DNA from: Albugo candida
Taxonomy: Eukaryota; Oomycota; Peronosporomycetes; Albuginales
Length of the DNA: 64,000 nt
NCBI GenBank assembly: GCA_040437565.1
Contig: JBDOQK010000038.1
Span: forward strand, 62,001 to 126,000
Direction: 5' to 3'
The notes beneath the pieces were generated by a model, which was given only the letters and a program-made list of their open reading frames with translations, was not told the origin of the DNA and made no database searches. The first letter of the stretch is position 1; every line of letters starts with the position of its first letter. Positions 47,520 through 58,119 of the stretch are shown in pieces. The position numbers were made by a program, and so were the translations under genes.

Positions 47520-48269
47520 GATGCTTATCTGCCCGACGTGAAACAAAGTGCGCTGTAAGGATATCGAATGAGAGAAAGGAGGTGCGTCTACTTAATCTTA
47601 CGATTCTATGATTGATGTGAAACCTTCTCGTCTCCAAATGCTTACAAAATGGTGCGGGAAACTCACTAGAGTAAAGTTGAGTCGAATAATTGGAGAACAA
47701 TACATGATTGTGTTGGAGATTTGTCGTTCATGATGTAATGGAGAGTAGCGTGACATGTTATAGCACTAGAACTGATTTTATGGTAGGTGTATGTCGTTGA
47801 ATTGAGTTGATATATGTTCATGAAAATGTCTGCCTGAGACTATTGTTCTACGTTTCGTACTGCGTCTGGGAAAAGGTGCAATGCGTTATCAACGGTTTTC
47901 TCCGACCAAGGTACGGTAGCATTACACTCTTGTCCCATGTAACCGTCAAGCTGTCTTTTTCAAGTCGTCGCGTCTCCCCCCGCAAGGGCAATTATGTTGT
48001 TCTTGCGGTGACGCAAAAGGGTATGCTTTTTGGGTACGTTTGAGTGTTGGTGGTGCATGTTACGGTTAAACACATTTAACAACACCTCGCGTGCACGAGA
48101 ACCAACAAATGGGAATGAACGTGCTGGAAAGATCTGTCAGTATTAAGCTTCAATCGGACCCGCAAGTACGTCTCTCAAGGCGTATTTGGCTGCGTGCGCA
48201 CTGGAATTGCAGCAGAAAAAAAAACATGATTTCTCTGACAAGCTGCATTATTTGCAAATGTACGACACA
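47520..48269. repeat. 3' flank of effector copy 5
   Basis: Non-coding. About 47690-47800 aligns with the 3' flanks near 9510-9600 and 290-370 ('gttcatgatgtaatg.agag...gtg' and 'agcac.agaactg'). This marks the end of another effector module. Confidence 0.45.
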
Positions 48270-48884
48270 TCGATTCGTAAAGCTACTCGTTCGATTCCCT
48301 AATAAGAAATCATCAGCCGTAAAGATGGAATCAATTTCGTCCTTTTGAACACAGGATTTCGATTTATCGTCGTACGAGATGTATAGTTTCTCAGCTTTAG
48401 ATATATAATCTTCAAGAGAAGTAATCTCAGATGAAATTTTCTCTCCATTAAAGGCCACGTTCGTTAAGAGCTTCCCATTATTCATACAAACCGGTGGTTT
48501 CCTTCGGTTAGGGTCGCATTGCGAACACTGCTCTTAGTGTCACATCCTGGAATGGTGTAACCAATTTTTTCAGAAGCTGGTTCATAAATGCTGATTGTGG
48601 TCCCTTTTATGAATTGGACTGCTTTGTTTAAGTCCATTTTGAAGAATTGACAAATAACAGTTCCATCTTTTCTCAACCTGGTGCGACTTGGTTGTATGCA
48701 TTAGCATCGAACAACTCCATCGAGAGGACGTTATCGCATGTGCAGGTGTTGTTTGCGACAACTTGGCGCGTACTTCCAGGTATCAGGTTATCGATGGTGG
48801 CACCAGAATAAGAGTGACTTTGTGCGATGTAATTCCCGCTATCGAAAGGATGAGAAAATTGAATTGGAAGATTCGGCTCTTCAT
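48270..48884 (-). pseudogene. Broken copy of CD..ANAY secreted effector family (copy 5)
   Basis: From the ATG at 48882-48884 the minus strand gives a signal-peptide-like start (MKSRIFQFNFLILSIAGITS), then CDNVLSMELFDANAYN, a CQFFKM motif, and a last piece with LLTNVAF and GNRTSSF, all colinear with copy 2 (9909-10532). The cysteine of the C-x5-G motif is not conserved here. The pieces are not in one frame and I count about three breaks, so it is a fossil. The promoter element upstream is still recognisable. Confidence 0.7.
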
Positions 48885-48908
48885 TGCGGTCGTTGGTGGC
48901 CCTGAGAG

Positions 48909-48923
48909 AATAGGAGAATGAGA
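48909..48923 (-). promoter_or_regulatory. Initiator-like core promoter of broken effector copy 5
   Basis: Minus strand reads TCTCATTCTCCTATT: a good match to the first ten positions of the oomycete initiator, then diverging from CAWTTT. Confidence 0.5.
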
Positions 48924-49775
48924 CAACGCTATGTGGGCGCAGTGTTGGGCGCGGAATAAGCAGACGGTGAAAAGGTTCCAGCTGGTGGTTGAGAGCATGC
49001 AATTTGTGGCTCACGAATGCATGATTATACGTATGAAAGTACCCACGTGGTACGGTGCATGCTCAACCAAATATTACTGAAAAATAGTTCAATCAAGTGA
49101 AAATATTCCAAGTGCTTTACATAAATGTATGACTTTTTTTCATAAAGAAAAACCAGTAACGCGAAGAAAGGCTAGGGTCAAAATGTCTGAAGCTTTGATC
49201 TTCATAGGGAGGAGCACACAACTGGGATGGTAATGCTTACGCATTGGGTTGATACATATTACACAATTGGGTTGATAATGTTCTCTCAGTTGGGTTCATG
49301 ATTTTTCACCGTACAATATCAGGCTTTTCCTCATGATGTACAGGGAAGTGGGATGTGCTTTTTTGCCTTTTTGAGAGTGAGATTTCCTGTTGGATAGCGG
49401 ATAGTATTACGTATATCCTCATAGGTTCTCGCTTATTTCCTTTGGTTCTTTTGTCTTTTATCAAAAGAAAAGAAAAGTATGAGAAAAGAAAATAAATTTT
49501 AATAAAAAAGAAAAGTTTTTTTTTGGTCAAGAAAAGAAATGATTAACGATTTTGTGTTAGTAGCGAAGACGGGATGACATCTCCGAGTGTATTCATTCTA
49601 CCAAATATCAGAGCCATGATATGAAAGCAGTCAAGCGAAAGAAATATTTTAGTCTTCTGGGGTAGGAGAAGGCTAACGCTTATGGAATACCGTCAGCATC
49701 AGATAACGAAAATAGGATGTGCTGTTAAGTACGATCTTATCTACCTGCTTTATAGTGTTTCGCGTCTAAGAAATA

Positions 49776-52566
49776 CAGTGCACGACACCTAAAATCAGCA
49801 CCTCCACCCGGTGGGCAAGAATTTTTTGGGACACTCAATTATCCACTTAAACAAAAATATCTATCTATACCTTAAAAGTAAATTGCCGTGGCTTTCTGGC
49901 AATAGAGTCGGATTTTTGCAAAATTTGTTTTTGATGAAGTTAGAAGCCTTTGAAGTTCGGCAATTTTCGTGATTATGTATGGAGCTATGGAAAAGAATGG
50001 CCGGACATCTAAAAATAGATGCTTTTTTTACCCAATTAGGAAGGACCACCTGGAAATAGATAATTGTTTTAGCCAATTAGAAAGGACCATCTAAAATAGA
50101 TAGTCTGTTAGAAATCTGACACAGACTTACATACTTTCTTTGTTGGTTATGTGTATATCTGTAATCTAGTTTAAAAGTGCATTAACGTTCATAAGAACAG
50201 AGGCTGGAATGTGACCGTGTGAACAGTACTTCTTCACTGCATACTCGGCAGCTTTTCCACTGAGATTCTTACGGTAGACATCCATCTACCGCTGTGTCTT
50301 GCATGCAAATTGGCGAATTGCTGTCAAGCTGATTGATGACATGGCAGAGGGAACAGTTTCTTGCAAGCCAGACCAGGAGTAATTGCAGTGCTTCCGTGTG
50401 TACTGCTTTGCGGCGCCCCAAAAGTTCTCAATGTAGTTCAACTCGCAATGAAATTTGGGGTAAAATATAATTTTGTGCCAAGCTGCTGTAATCACCTCCT
50501 CAAGTAATCCACGCTGGGCCACAAAATCTGGCTGTCGGGACATGACAGTGCGAGCGCAGCAAGAAAGAGTATCAGAGCATCTGACATCACTTGAGCAAAC
50601 CAAACATAANNNNNNNNNNNNNNNNNNNNNNNNNNNNNNNNNNNNNNNNNNNNNNNNNNNNNNNNNNNNNNNNNNNNNNNNNNNNNNNNNNNNNNNNNNN
50701 NNNNNNNNNAGCCTTGATTCCCTTTGGTTTACCACGTAGTTCCTCATTCTCATAATCGTCTGAATAAACCATGCTAAGGCACATTGTCTCCATAAGTCGT
50801 TGGCCTTGAGAAAGCACATATTAATTAATTGTTTACAGTAACTCCGGGGATGATTTATTTAAATCATTCCTCATTTTTGGTTGTTTTCCACCAGGGCCAA
50901 GGTTCATTCTCTTTGCAACAAGTGCATCACTAGCAAAAGCAGCATGACTGGTTGCATTGTCGAAGGCACATAAAGCTTGAGCTTCAAAAAATTGCGCATT
51001 GAAGATTGGAATATCTTTGTCATGGACTTGTGCAAGCAGATGCTCTTCTGTCCACCCGCCACCTTTATTCTTTCCAGGCTTCATGTAAATACAGCACTCT
51101 TTCGGCACATCAGGATACTCAAGCTGCATTGCTTCATCGAGCGCCAAGCGCCCGCAAACATCAGTCAAAAATTCGCTAACGTGAAGGGAACGTCCTTGTC
51201 ATTTTTTTCGCAATGGCTGCTCTCCCTCCGGCAGCCAAAGTTTTCTTTGACCATCATTTGCTGAAAAAACGCTCTCATCATGCGTAACAAGTACCAATGG
51301 TTCCACATCATCTGCAGGCCACGCCATAATTTCCATATCTTCACCAGAAAAAACTGGAAACCTCGGGTCATATGCCTCCATTAGTGCAAGAAACTCATTT
51401 CGGTATGCCACAACATCAGCCCGCTCATGTCCATCAATGTAGAGACCTTTGCGGACCAATCAAAAGCCAAGATTCATTTCTTTCACCCATCGCATGGCAG
51501 TTCGGGATGATATTGTTGCAGGTGCATAACCGAGGTAAGGGAGCCCCACAATGTCCTCATACCACATTAAAACGACCAACTCTTTGCGTGTTTTCCTTGT
51601 TGGGACATTGGCAGCTTGTGGTCCTTTAGAAATGCACGTGCCCATGTGCGTAAAGCACGTGAGAAGTATGGGCCCTTTCCTATGGCTGTGGTGACAAAGT
51701 CGCTTGCGCTCGTGCGACTTCTCCCATTTTTATAAAGACGCAGATACAAACTCAAAGCTTGCACGCGTAGCTGCTCTGTCCCATTCAGCTTCTTTGCTTT
51801 GTCAATTTTGACAATCTTGACAGTCTTTGCCAATTCTTCTATTGCACTGTCAAGGCTCCCCTCTTCCCACAGGCTATCTTCAACATCGTCAGTTTCGGAA
51901 TCTTCGTCAGCAGAAACTCCTTCTATCACAGGCTCTTGCCGCACGAAATAGCTGGTCAGCTTTCGTGAAACTTCTGCTGTCTTGCGTTGATTTTGTTTGT
52001 GACGTCGGCGTGTCCGTGCTGAATCACCACCATAACGAAATGGGCGGTTGGTGGTTGGTACTGTAGCAATAAGAGCTGGTGACATCGCCGCCTCCAACTG
52101 TTCAACTGCACCTTCAGTCTGCTCTTCCTCCTTGTCACTTGTTGGTTCCTCTTCAAAAATTTCATTCTCTATGTCACTACCATCTATATTGTTTCCACCG
52201 TCAGGATCCTATGAAAAGTGTGGTGAACTGTGATGACTTTTGTTTGCGTTTCTGGCATTCTGCAGGTGTTTTTTTGCGCTTTGATAGTTGTACCATGTTG
52301 CCTAGCGAATGTTTTTTCCTGTTAGAATTTTTGAGGGTGTTGGTTATGTATCTACTGTATGTAGTCTGCATATATATCTACATATGTGTCCACCCTATAG
52401 TTTCGCGTTAGATATTAATTTCGGATTCCGATTGGTTCACAAAACAGGTATTTCTCACGTGATTGGTTCACAAAACAGGTTTTTAGAAGTATACTCTGCA
52501 TGAAATAGATTTTTGGTAATCTGGCCGCAAAAATTTGGGGGTGTCGGTTATAGGTGTCGTGCACTA
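49776..52566 (-). mobile_element. DDE DNA transposon with TA target duplication (2.8 kb)
   Basis: Ends are inverted repeats (left CAGTGCACGACACCTA, right TAGTGCACGACACCTA read inwards), each flanked by TA (49774-49775 and 52567-52568), as in the Tc1/mariner supergroup. One minus-strand transposase fills the inside (50286-52097). The left and right outer flanks are both effector 5'-flank sequence but are not adjacent to each other in the intact modules. A 100-N gap (50610-50709) lies within. Confidence 0.8.
50286..52097 (-). pseudogene. DDE transposase, broken
   Basis: N-terminal part (51567-52097): basic, with NRPFRYGGDSARTRRRHKQN, then an acidic linker and a helical domain. The core shows RKGLYIDGHERADVVAYRNE, THDES (first D, about 51285), VCGRLALDEAMQLEYPD, CAFDNATSH (second D, about 50950) and FHCELNYIENFWGAAKQY (E, about 50430). 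This set is characteristic of a transposase family common in basidiomycete and Glomeromycotina fungi and also found in oomycetes. There is a frame change near 51590, TGA codons near 51460 and 51197, and a stop near 50833; the 100-N gap hides the GKPKGIKA-to-CCA segment. It is inactive. Length before decay would be about 600 residues, normal for the family. Confidence 0.8.
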
Positions 52567-53855
52567 TATCATAAAGGGAGAAAAGGATGTGAGAAGAGAA
52601 ATGTTATACGCCTTTCGTATCTGTAGCGAGAAGGGAATGACATCTTCGAGTGGATCCCATGGAGCAGATACCAGAACGACGACAAGTCGGTGATAAAAGC
52701 ACAATCGAAGTAGAAGAAACCTCTGCTTATGTAATATCGTCAGCATCTGATAAGTAAAATGTAAATATATTTTTTAAGAAGTAAGATCTCATATGTCTGC
52801 CCGGGCAAAAGTGTGGGTCCGAGAACTACGCTCCAGGCGGAAGAATAAAAGTGCGTGTCAGGTTTAGTTGAGAAGTATTGTGTCGTTCTATGAAGTTTGT
52901 ACTTGATGTTATTAAGTTAACACTCGTAAGTAGCACATTCAATGATCTGTTGAATCATCGGCACGATTATTGGTTAATTTACGGAAAGCAAAACCTGTTT
53001 GATTGGTTGAAAAAAGATAAATCGTAATTGTCTGATCAGATGCGTTATAAGTATCTATTGAAGTGTGATCAAACGCGTAATAAAATCAAAACCAATCGGG
53101 ACTATTATAACGAGCAGCCACATGGCCCACTGTATACAAAGTAACTCTTAAATTGGCCAAAACATCGCTTCCAAGCATCAAAGCATCGTTTCTTTTCGAA
53201 GTCGTGAATTGTGCACTGCTTTCGCTGTTAGCGCAAAGTACAATTTTGCATTCAAATTTAAACTCGCATTTTCACCAATAAGTACCCTCCAATACTCGGT
53301 AATGACCAGGAGAACTACTCTTGAGATTTAATTTGATACGCTTATAAGAAACAGGGAGTCAAAAAGTATTACAACACATTGCCTATACAATCACTGCCTG
53401 ACACTTTTGAGAATACAATTTGCAGTAGAGATGCAAGAAAAGGAAATCTCTCGCTGGTTTCTTTTTGTATCAGCAGTGTGCTTTACCGTATCATTGCGAG
53501 GTTTGCGGAGTTGTGACTACTGTCTGTTAATCATTTCGTATAAAAAGAGCTTGAAAATGAGCCACTGCATCTCACTCTGAACTTACGTCAGCCTACATAC
53601 CTAACCTTATGTCTGCTTATGGTACGTTGAATAAAAAGAAATTATCTCTGCATTGGTCTTCGACTACCGAGTATGGTGCTGTTCGAATTTCGGATGATAG
53701 AATTTATCATGAGGACGTGCGATTTTAGTTACGTCTTATTCACTGATAATTTCCTTCCCATTATATAGTTGCATTCTGAGAAGCATTGGGGTACTTTGTT
53801 CGACTCCGCAAGGTATTCTATCAGGAGAGGTATCCAAGCTCTTCTTTTGGATGAT
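52567..53855 (-). repeat. Effector 5' flank without its gene
   Basis: Aligns with 28920-30185, the upstream flank of effector copy 3. The effector itself and the proximal flank are missing: the DNA transposon stands where they should be. Non-coding. Confidence 0.6.
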
Positions 53856-53859
53856 TTTA

Positions 53860-56750
53860 GGTATCGCCTTACCTAGGCCATGCCCAAAGCGTCTAATTCT
53901 GAGTGCTTTTGAATCCAGTATTTTAAGACCCTCTAACTCTGCTCCTCAATGTTTGTGGATAAGCTCGACCATTTAGCACACATGCCTGGGGCAAGATCGC
54001 GCGCGGTGCAAACGGGACTTCTACGCTCTGCGGGTAAGAAACATGATGAAGGATCTCTTGAACGGCCGGAGGCCGACCGATTGCGTCATACCTCTTCGTT
54101 TGTAAAACACTTAGTACGGCTTGCGATTTATACTTTTCAACAGAGTCGCTAGTTTTGTGTTTCGGCACTGGATGGATAGCGATGGTATCGCCGTCATGCA
54201 ACTATGATTTACGAACACAACCAAGGTTATCTGTATCAACGTCAATTTCTTGAACACGGGACGGTCATCTGAAAAGTCTGCAGCACTTACAAAACTCATC
54301 AGGAAATCGTCCAGCATTTTTGCCAGAAGCCTTTCTTCATCTTAGGAGATCGAAACGCCAAAATCGGGCAACGACGCAAAGGGTGGCTTTTCCTGAGATT
54401 ATACTCTCGCGGATACAGAAATGAAAATGCCATTCTTCGCCGACATTTATGTGGGTACAGCGACCTGTTCTTCTTAAAGACAATTTTTTAGGAACGGGCG
54501 GGCGCGATATTACAACGTGGCAAGGCATTTGCGTCCGGGCTCCAAAATTACTTGGATAGACTACATCGTGCTCCTATAATGCCCTTAGCCGCTGCTCTTC
54601 AATTCACAATCATGAAGTGGGAGGCGTGTTGAAAGTGATCATAGGCTCACAACCTCACATCTTCATCTGCCGAAATGTTTTCCAAGTACACATGAGCATC
54701 TCCTGCACGCAACCTCTGGCCCTTACATTAACATCGACCTCAGGATATACTCTATTTATACCAGAAATCGATCACGAAAGCACTTATCGCATCAGAATCT
54801 GGTGATCAGCTTGATTTCCCATCGGTACTGAATTGCCTCGAAACCATTGCAAACACCATCATTCGACCCATGATTCACAATAAGGCCCCGAATACAAAGA
54901 TGATATCGACGAGATTATTCACGCGCAAAAACGTCTTCGTGCACTGCTCACCAGCAGCAATGCACTGTCAGCGTACTGTTTTATCGATCTCGCCGAGAAG
55001 CCTTTCTGTGGACTATGCGACAAACGTGCAAGGAGGTTAACAGACTTCATTTCACCCAGCACACCTAATCGTTTGACGGCTGAGGCTACGACAGCGATCA
55101 ACTATACTTGTACGTGACCACCATAGGCGTGCCGTTCGTAAATCCGGAGAAACTGCTCAAGTCATTACGTATATCTATGTCAGACCAATTCCATAAGCCT
55201 CAAGTCAGCAAATCTCTGTTGGAAATACAGAATGGTCTCAGCCACGACTGTGGACAAAATCGTACAAGCATTTCGGTCTTTGAAAAACAATCGCGCACCA
55301 TGTGCAGATCACGTCCCAGCTGAATTACTGGAATATGGCTCCCTTGTGGTTGCCAACTACTCGCCGAAGCTATGAATCGTCATATCCAGAACCTTACCTC
55401 GTCCATGCGTGAAAGCCTTCCCATGGTGTTATTATCACCGTTTTGTAGCCTAATAAACGACGAGAAGATGCGTAAACCTTCGACAGCTCACTCCGTACCA
55501 CTCTCAAGACCATGTCCACACTCATTCTGAATCGCATCCGTGCAAAATGAATAAGTGGCTCTCACCTAACCAAGGTGGCTATCGAGTCGCTTGCAGTACA
55601 GCTGATTCGGTCTGGTTTCACCGATTGAATATAGCCTTAACGCGTCGTTTTTCAGAAAAATATGCACATTCTAGGGATTGACGTCAGCGACGCTTTTGAC
55701 CTCATGGATCGACATGAATTGCTACTCGTCCTCGACTCGATTTCGATTCAGACGAAGTCCAGGGAATAAGCGCTCCTAAACTCCGTACCCTCAAACTCCT
55801 CCTTGTCATGGAATACTGATCCACATTTGCGATTTTTGGTACATTTTAAAAAGCGATGCACTCTTCCCACCTTTGATCGTGGTATAGTTGGAAGCGGTAC
55901 TATGAGATCTATGTCACCACCTCCGTGTGTCAATGCGCGAGTTCAACATCATTTTCTTTTCAATGATGCGGATTTCATTTACCATGGCCTACTCGTTTCA
56001 AGCAATCAATTCTTGTTGCTGAGCAAGAATTTAGGCGTGCTCTTTGGCCATCGATGTCAGCAAAACTGACGGAACGACTATTGCTCGTGCAATGAACGCG
56101 ACCGACGGATGTTGGCGCACCGTTTGCAACGTGAAATCACTACTTGGCGACTCTAAAGACGTACACATCGGGAACCTCACGCAACAGCATCCTGCAAAAG
56201 GGTCTGAACTTTGCCTCCATCCTCACCTACTTCCAGATACATTACGATTTTGCATATACAATGTATATGTGCTGCGTATTCTAGTATGCAATTATGAAAC
56301 ATGGTGTAGTACAGACCGCGACATTGGTAGTCTTGAAGCGCATCACCGCCGACTTCGCCACGTCCTCCGTATCCACTATCATCCACCTGACGTGGTATCG
56401 ATGGAAGCACTTTGGTCATGTTCTTTGTCGCGTCACAGACTATTCCAGCTCAGTCGGACATTCCCCGATACTATGATTCTTCTGGAAAACGCCGCCTATT
56501 GAGGTCGTATACCCACCTACCCCAACCATTCACGACAGGATCTAAGGCTGAAGATAACTCCTAATCTTCATCTACGGATAAGAGTATATCTATACGCCTT
56601 TCCAATATTTGCAAAAGACCGGGTCAGATGGAAAGTTGTCACTTAACGTCTCTCGGCGTCAGCAAAAGCGAGAGTGGGATACAAGATCTCCATCATCGGA
56701 GGTTCAGCAAAATTACTTCAAGCTTTTCCTACTACCGTCGCGCGTCTTAT
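53860..56750 (+). mobile_element. LINE B copy 2, decayed
   Basis: Colinear with 30190-32989 but more decayed. The endonuclease is barely readable. RT motif A is LGIDVSDAFDLMDRHELLLV (about 55671-55730), motif C appears as FNDADFIYHG (about 55960; Y-A-D-D expected), and the tail has LEAHHRRLRHVLRIHYH and HLTWYRWKHFGHVL (56294-56476). Because the sequences on both sides also match block I, the LINE was present before the block was duplicated. The simple-repeat tail of copy 1 is not seen. Confidence 0.75.
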
Positions 56751-57434
56751 TTGCAAAGGCACCATCCCCTGCTTCTCGATCATTAGTTCTTCATTTATTT
56801 ATTATCGGGTCTCACGATCCAATAGCATACATAAAAGATCAATAACGCCATTCTTTAGCGTTGTGCGACATGAGAGAGAACAAGAACCAGGCAAAAGCAT
56901 GTATAAGGATCACAATCTTAGCTTTTCGCAACTTCAAAACCTCCTTAGAGTATCCTCCAGTGACATTACCAGTTTTCAACTAAGGTTGATGGCTTGGGCG
57001 TTTCGGGATGATACAGTTCGCTCCACTCTACAAACCGGTCTGAAGCTCGCACACTTTGGATAGTTCCAGACCCACTCATTCGGTCTACGCTGCGTGCGAT
57101 TGGGCACGGATGGCTGGCGAGCGTTATGACGTATTGTGAGCTCAAAAGTGGATAGTTGTGTATACAGCCACGTAACCGAATCAGTTGTTTCTCGTGGTCT
57201 CATTCAGTACACTCAATCGATCCATTATGCGGTAAACGCGAGAAATTGCCATCAAACAATTGATTTAGGCAGAATGGAAAGCTGCTTCAGGTTAAGATCT
57301 ATTGTCGAAGAAAGGTTTATAAAGGAAAAGTAGTGATGTGGAGACTCAAACAGGTTAGAAATATTGAAAGAGAGAAAACTGTGCTGGCAAATGATCTCAA
57401 TTACACAATTACAACGCCTTACTTTGATCACGCA

Positions 57435-58082
57435 TCATGGACATTTCCCCGATACGCTGCCTTTGACTTCGGTGCCTATTTCGGCTTTAGTCACTCGAAC
57501 ACATTTTTTTTCGGACGCAACGAAACTGAAATACGCATATTTCGGGTCATTGGGTTTCGCATTAGCTTTCTTGCAGGGCGAACAATCTTTTATATCTTCC
57601 ACGTCACTTTGTACATCGCTGTCTTCGGGATTGTGGACAGAAAATTCAATGTCGAGAAGATGATCGCGATCAAAATGGCACACTTGATTTTTCTGCTCTG
57701 TATCAGCTGTACATTGCCCGTAGCCACAACATCCGTTCTGAGGGCAAGATTCATCAGTTTTGGAATCATCATCAGTGCAGAGACTCATATTCGAAATGAC
57801 TAAAGTAACTCCTGGACGAAATTCTGTAGGATCCGCGGCGGTCGCATTAAAAAATTTGCACATTATCGTTTTCATATTACCGGGTTCAGTGTACGCATTT
57901 GCATTAAAAAAATCTGAGTTGACGACTCTATCGCAAGTCGATTGTTGGTCAGCTTGAAGAAGCATTACAGTTTCGGGATTAATATTCTGGACTATTGCGT
58001 TTTTGATCCGTGTTAAGAGAGCCGATGCATTATGCATTAGAGCAAGAAAAACGAGGATGGATTGAACTGATTGTCTGACCAT
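57435..58082 (-). CDS. CD..ANAY family secreted effector candidate (copy 6), 215 aa
   Basis: The frame is open from 58160, but the ATG at 58080-58082 is chosen because it starts the signal peptide (MVRQSVQSILVFLALMHNASA) shared with copy 4, and the promoter element lies between the two ATGs. Motifs: CDRVVNSDFFNANAY (50-64), CKFFN (75-79), GCCGYGQC (117-124), FDRDHLLDIEFS (137-148), and CSPC at 167-170 with K at the position (176) where CX2CX5G has G. Further cysteines are at 102, 113, 135, 194 and 214. Paralogue of copy 4 (33622-34287): nearly the same leader and a diverged mature part. Secretion is well supported; function is inferred from the family. Confidence 0.85.
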   Translation of the reverse strand: MVRQSVQSILVFLALMHNASALLTRIKNAIVQNINPETVMLLQADQQSTCDRVVNSDFFNANAYTEPGNMKTIMCKFFNATAADPTEFRPGVTLVISNMSLCTDDDSKTDESCPQNGCCGYGQCTADTEQKNQVCHFDRDHLLDIEFSVHNPEDSDVQSDVEDIKDCSPCKKANAKPNDPKYAYFSFVASEKKCVRVTKAEIGTEVKGSVSGKCP

Positions 58083-58097
58083 TGTTGCTTTAAAAGG

Positions 58098-58114
58098 AAA
58101 ATTGGAGAATGAGA
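58098..58114 (-). promoter_or_regulatory. Oomycete initiator-type core promoter
   Basis: Minus strand reads TCTCATTCTCCAATTTT, 16-32 bases upstream of the ATG of effector copy 6, identical to the copy 4 element. Confidence 0.8.
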
Positions 58115-58119
58115 GAATG

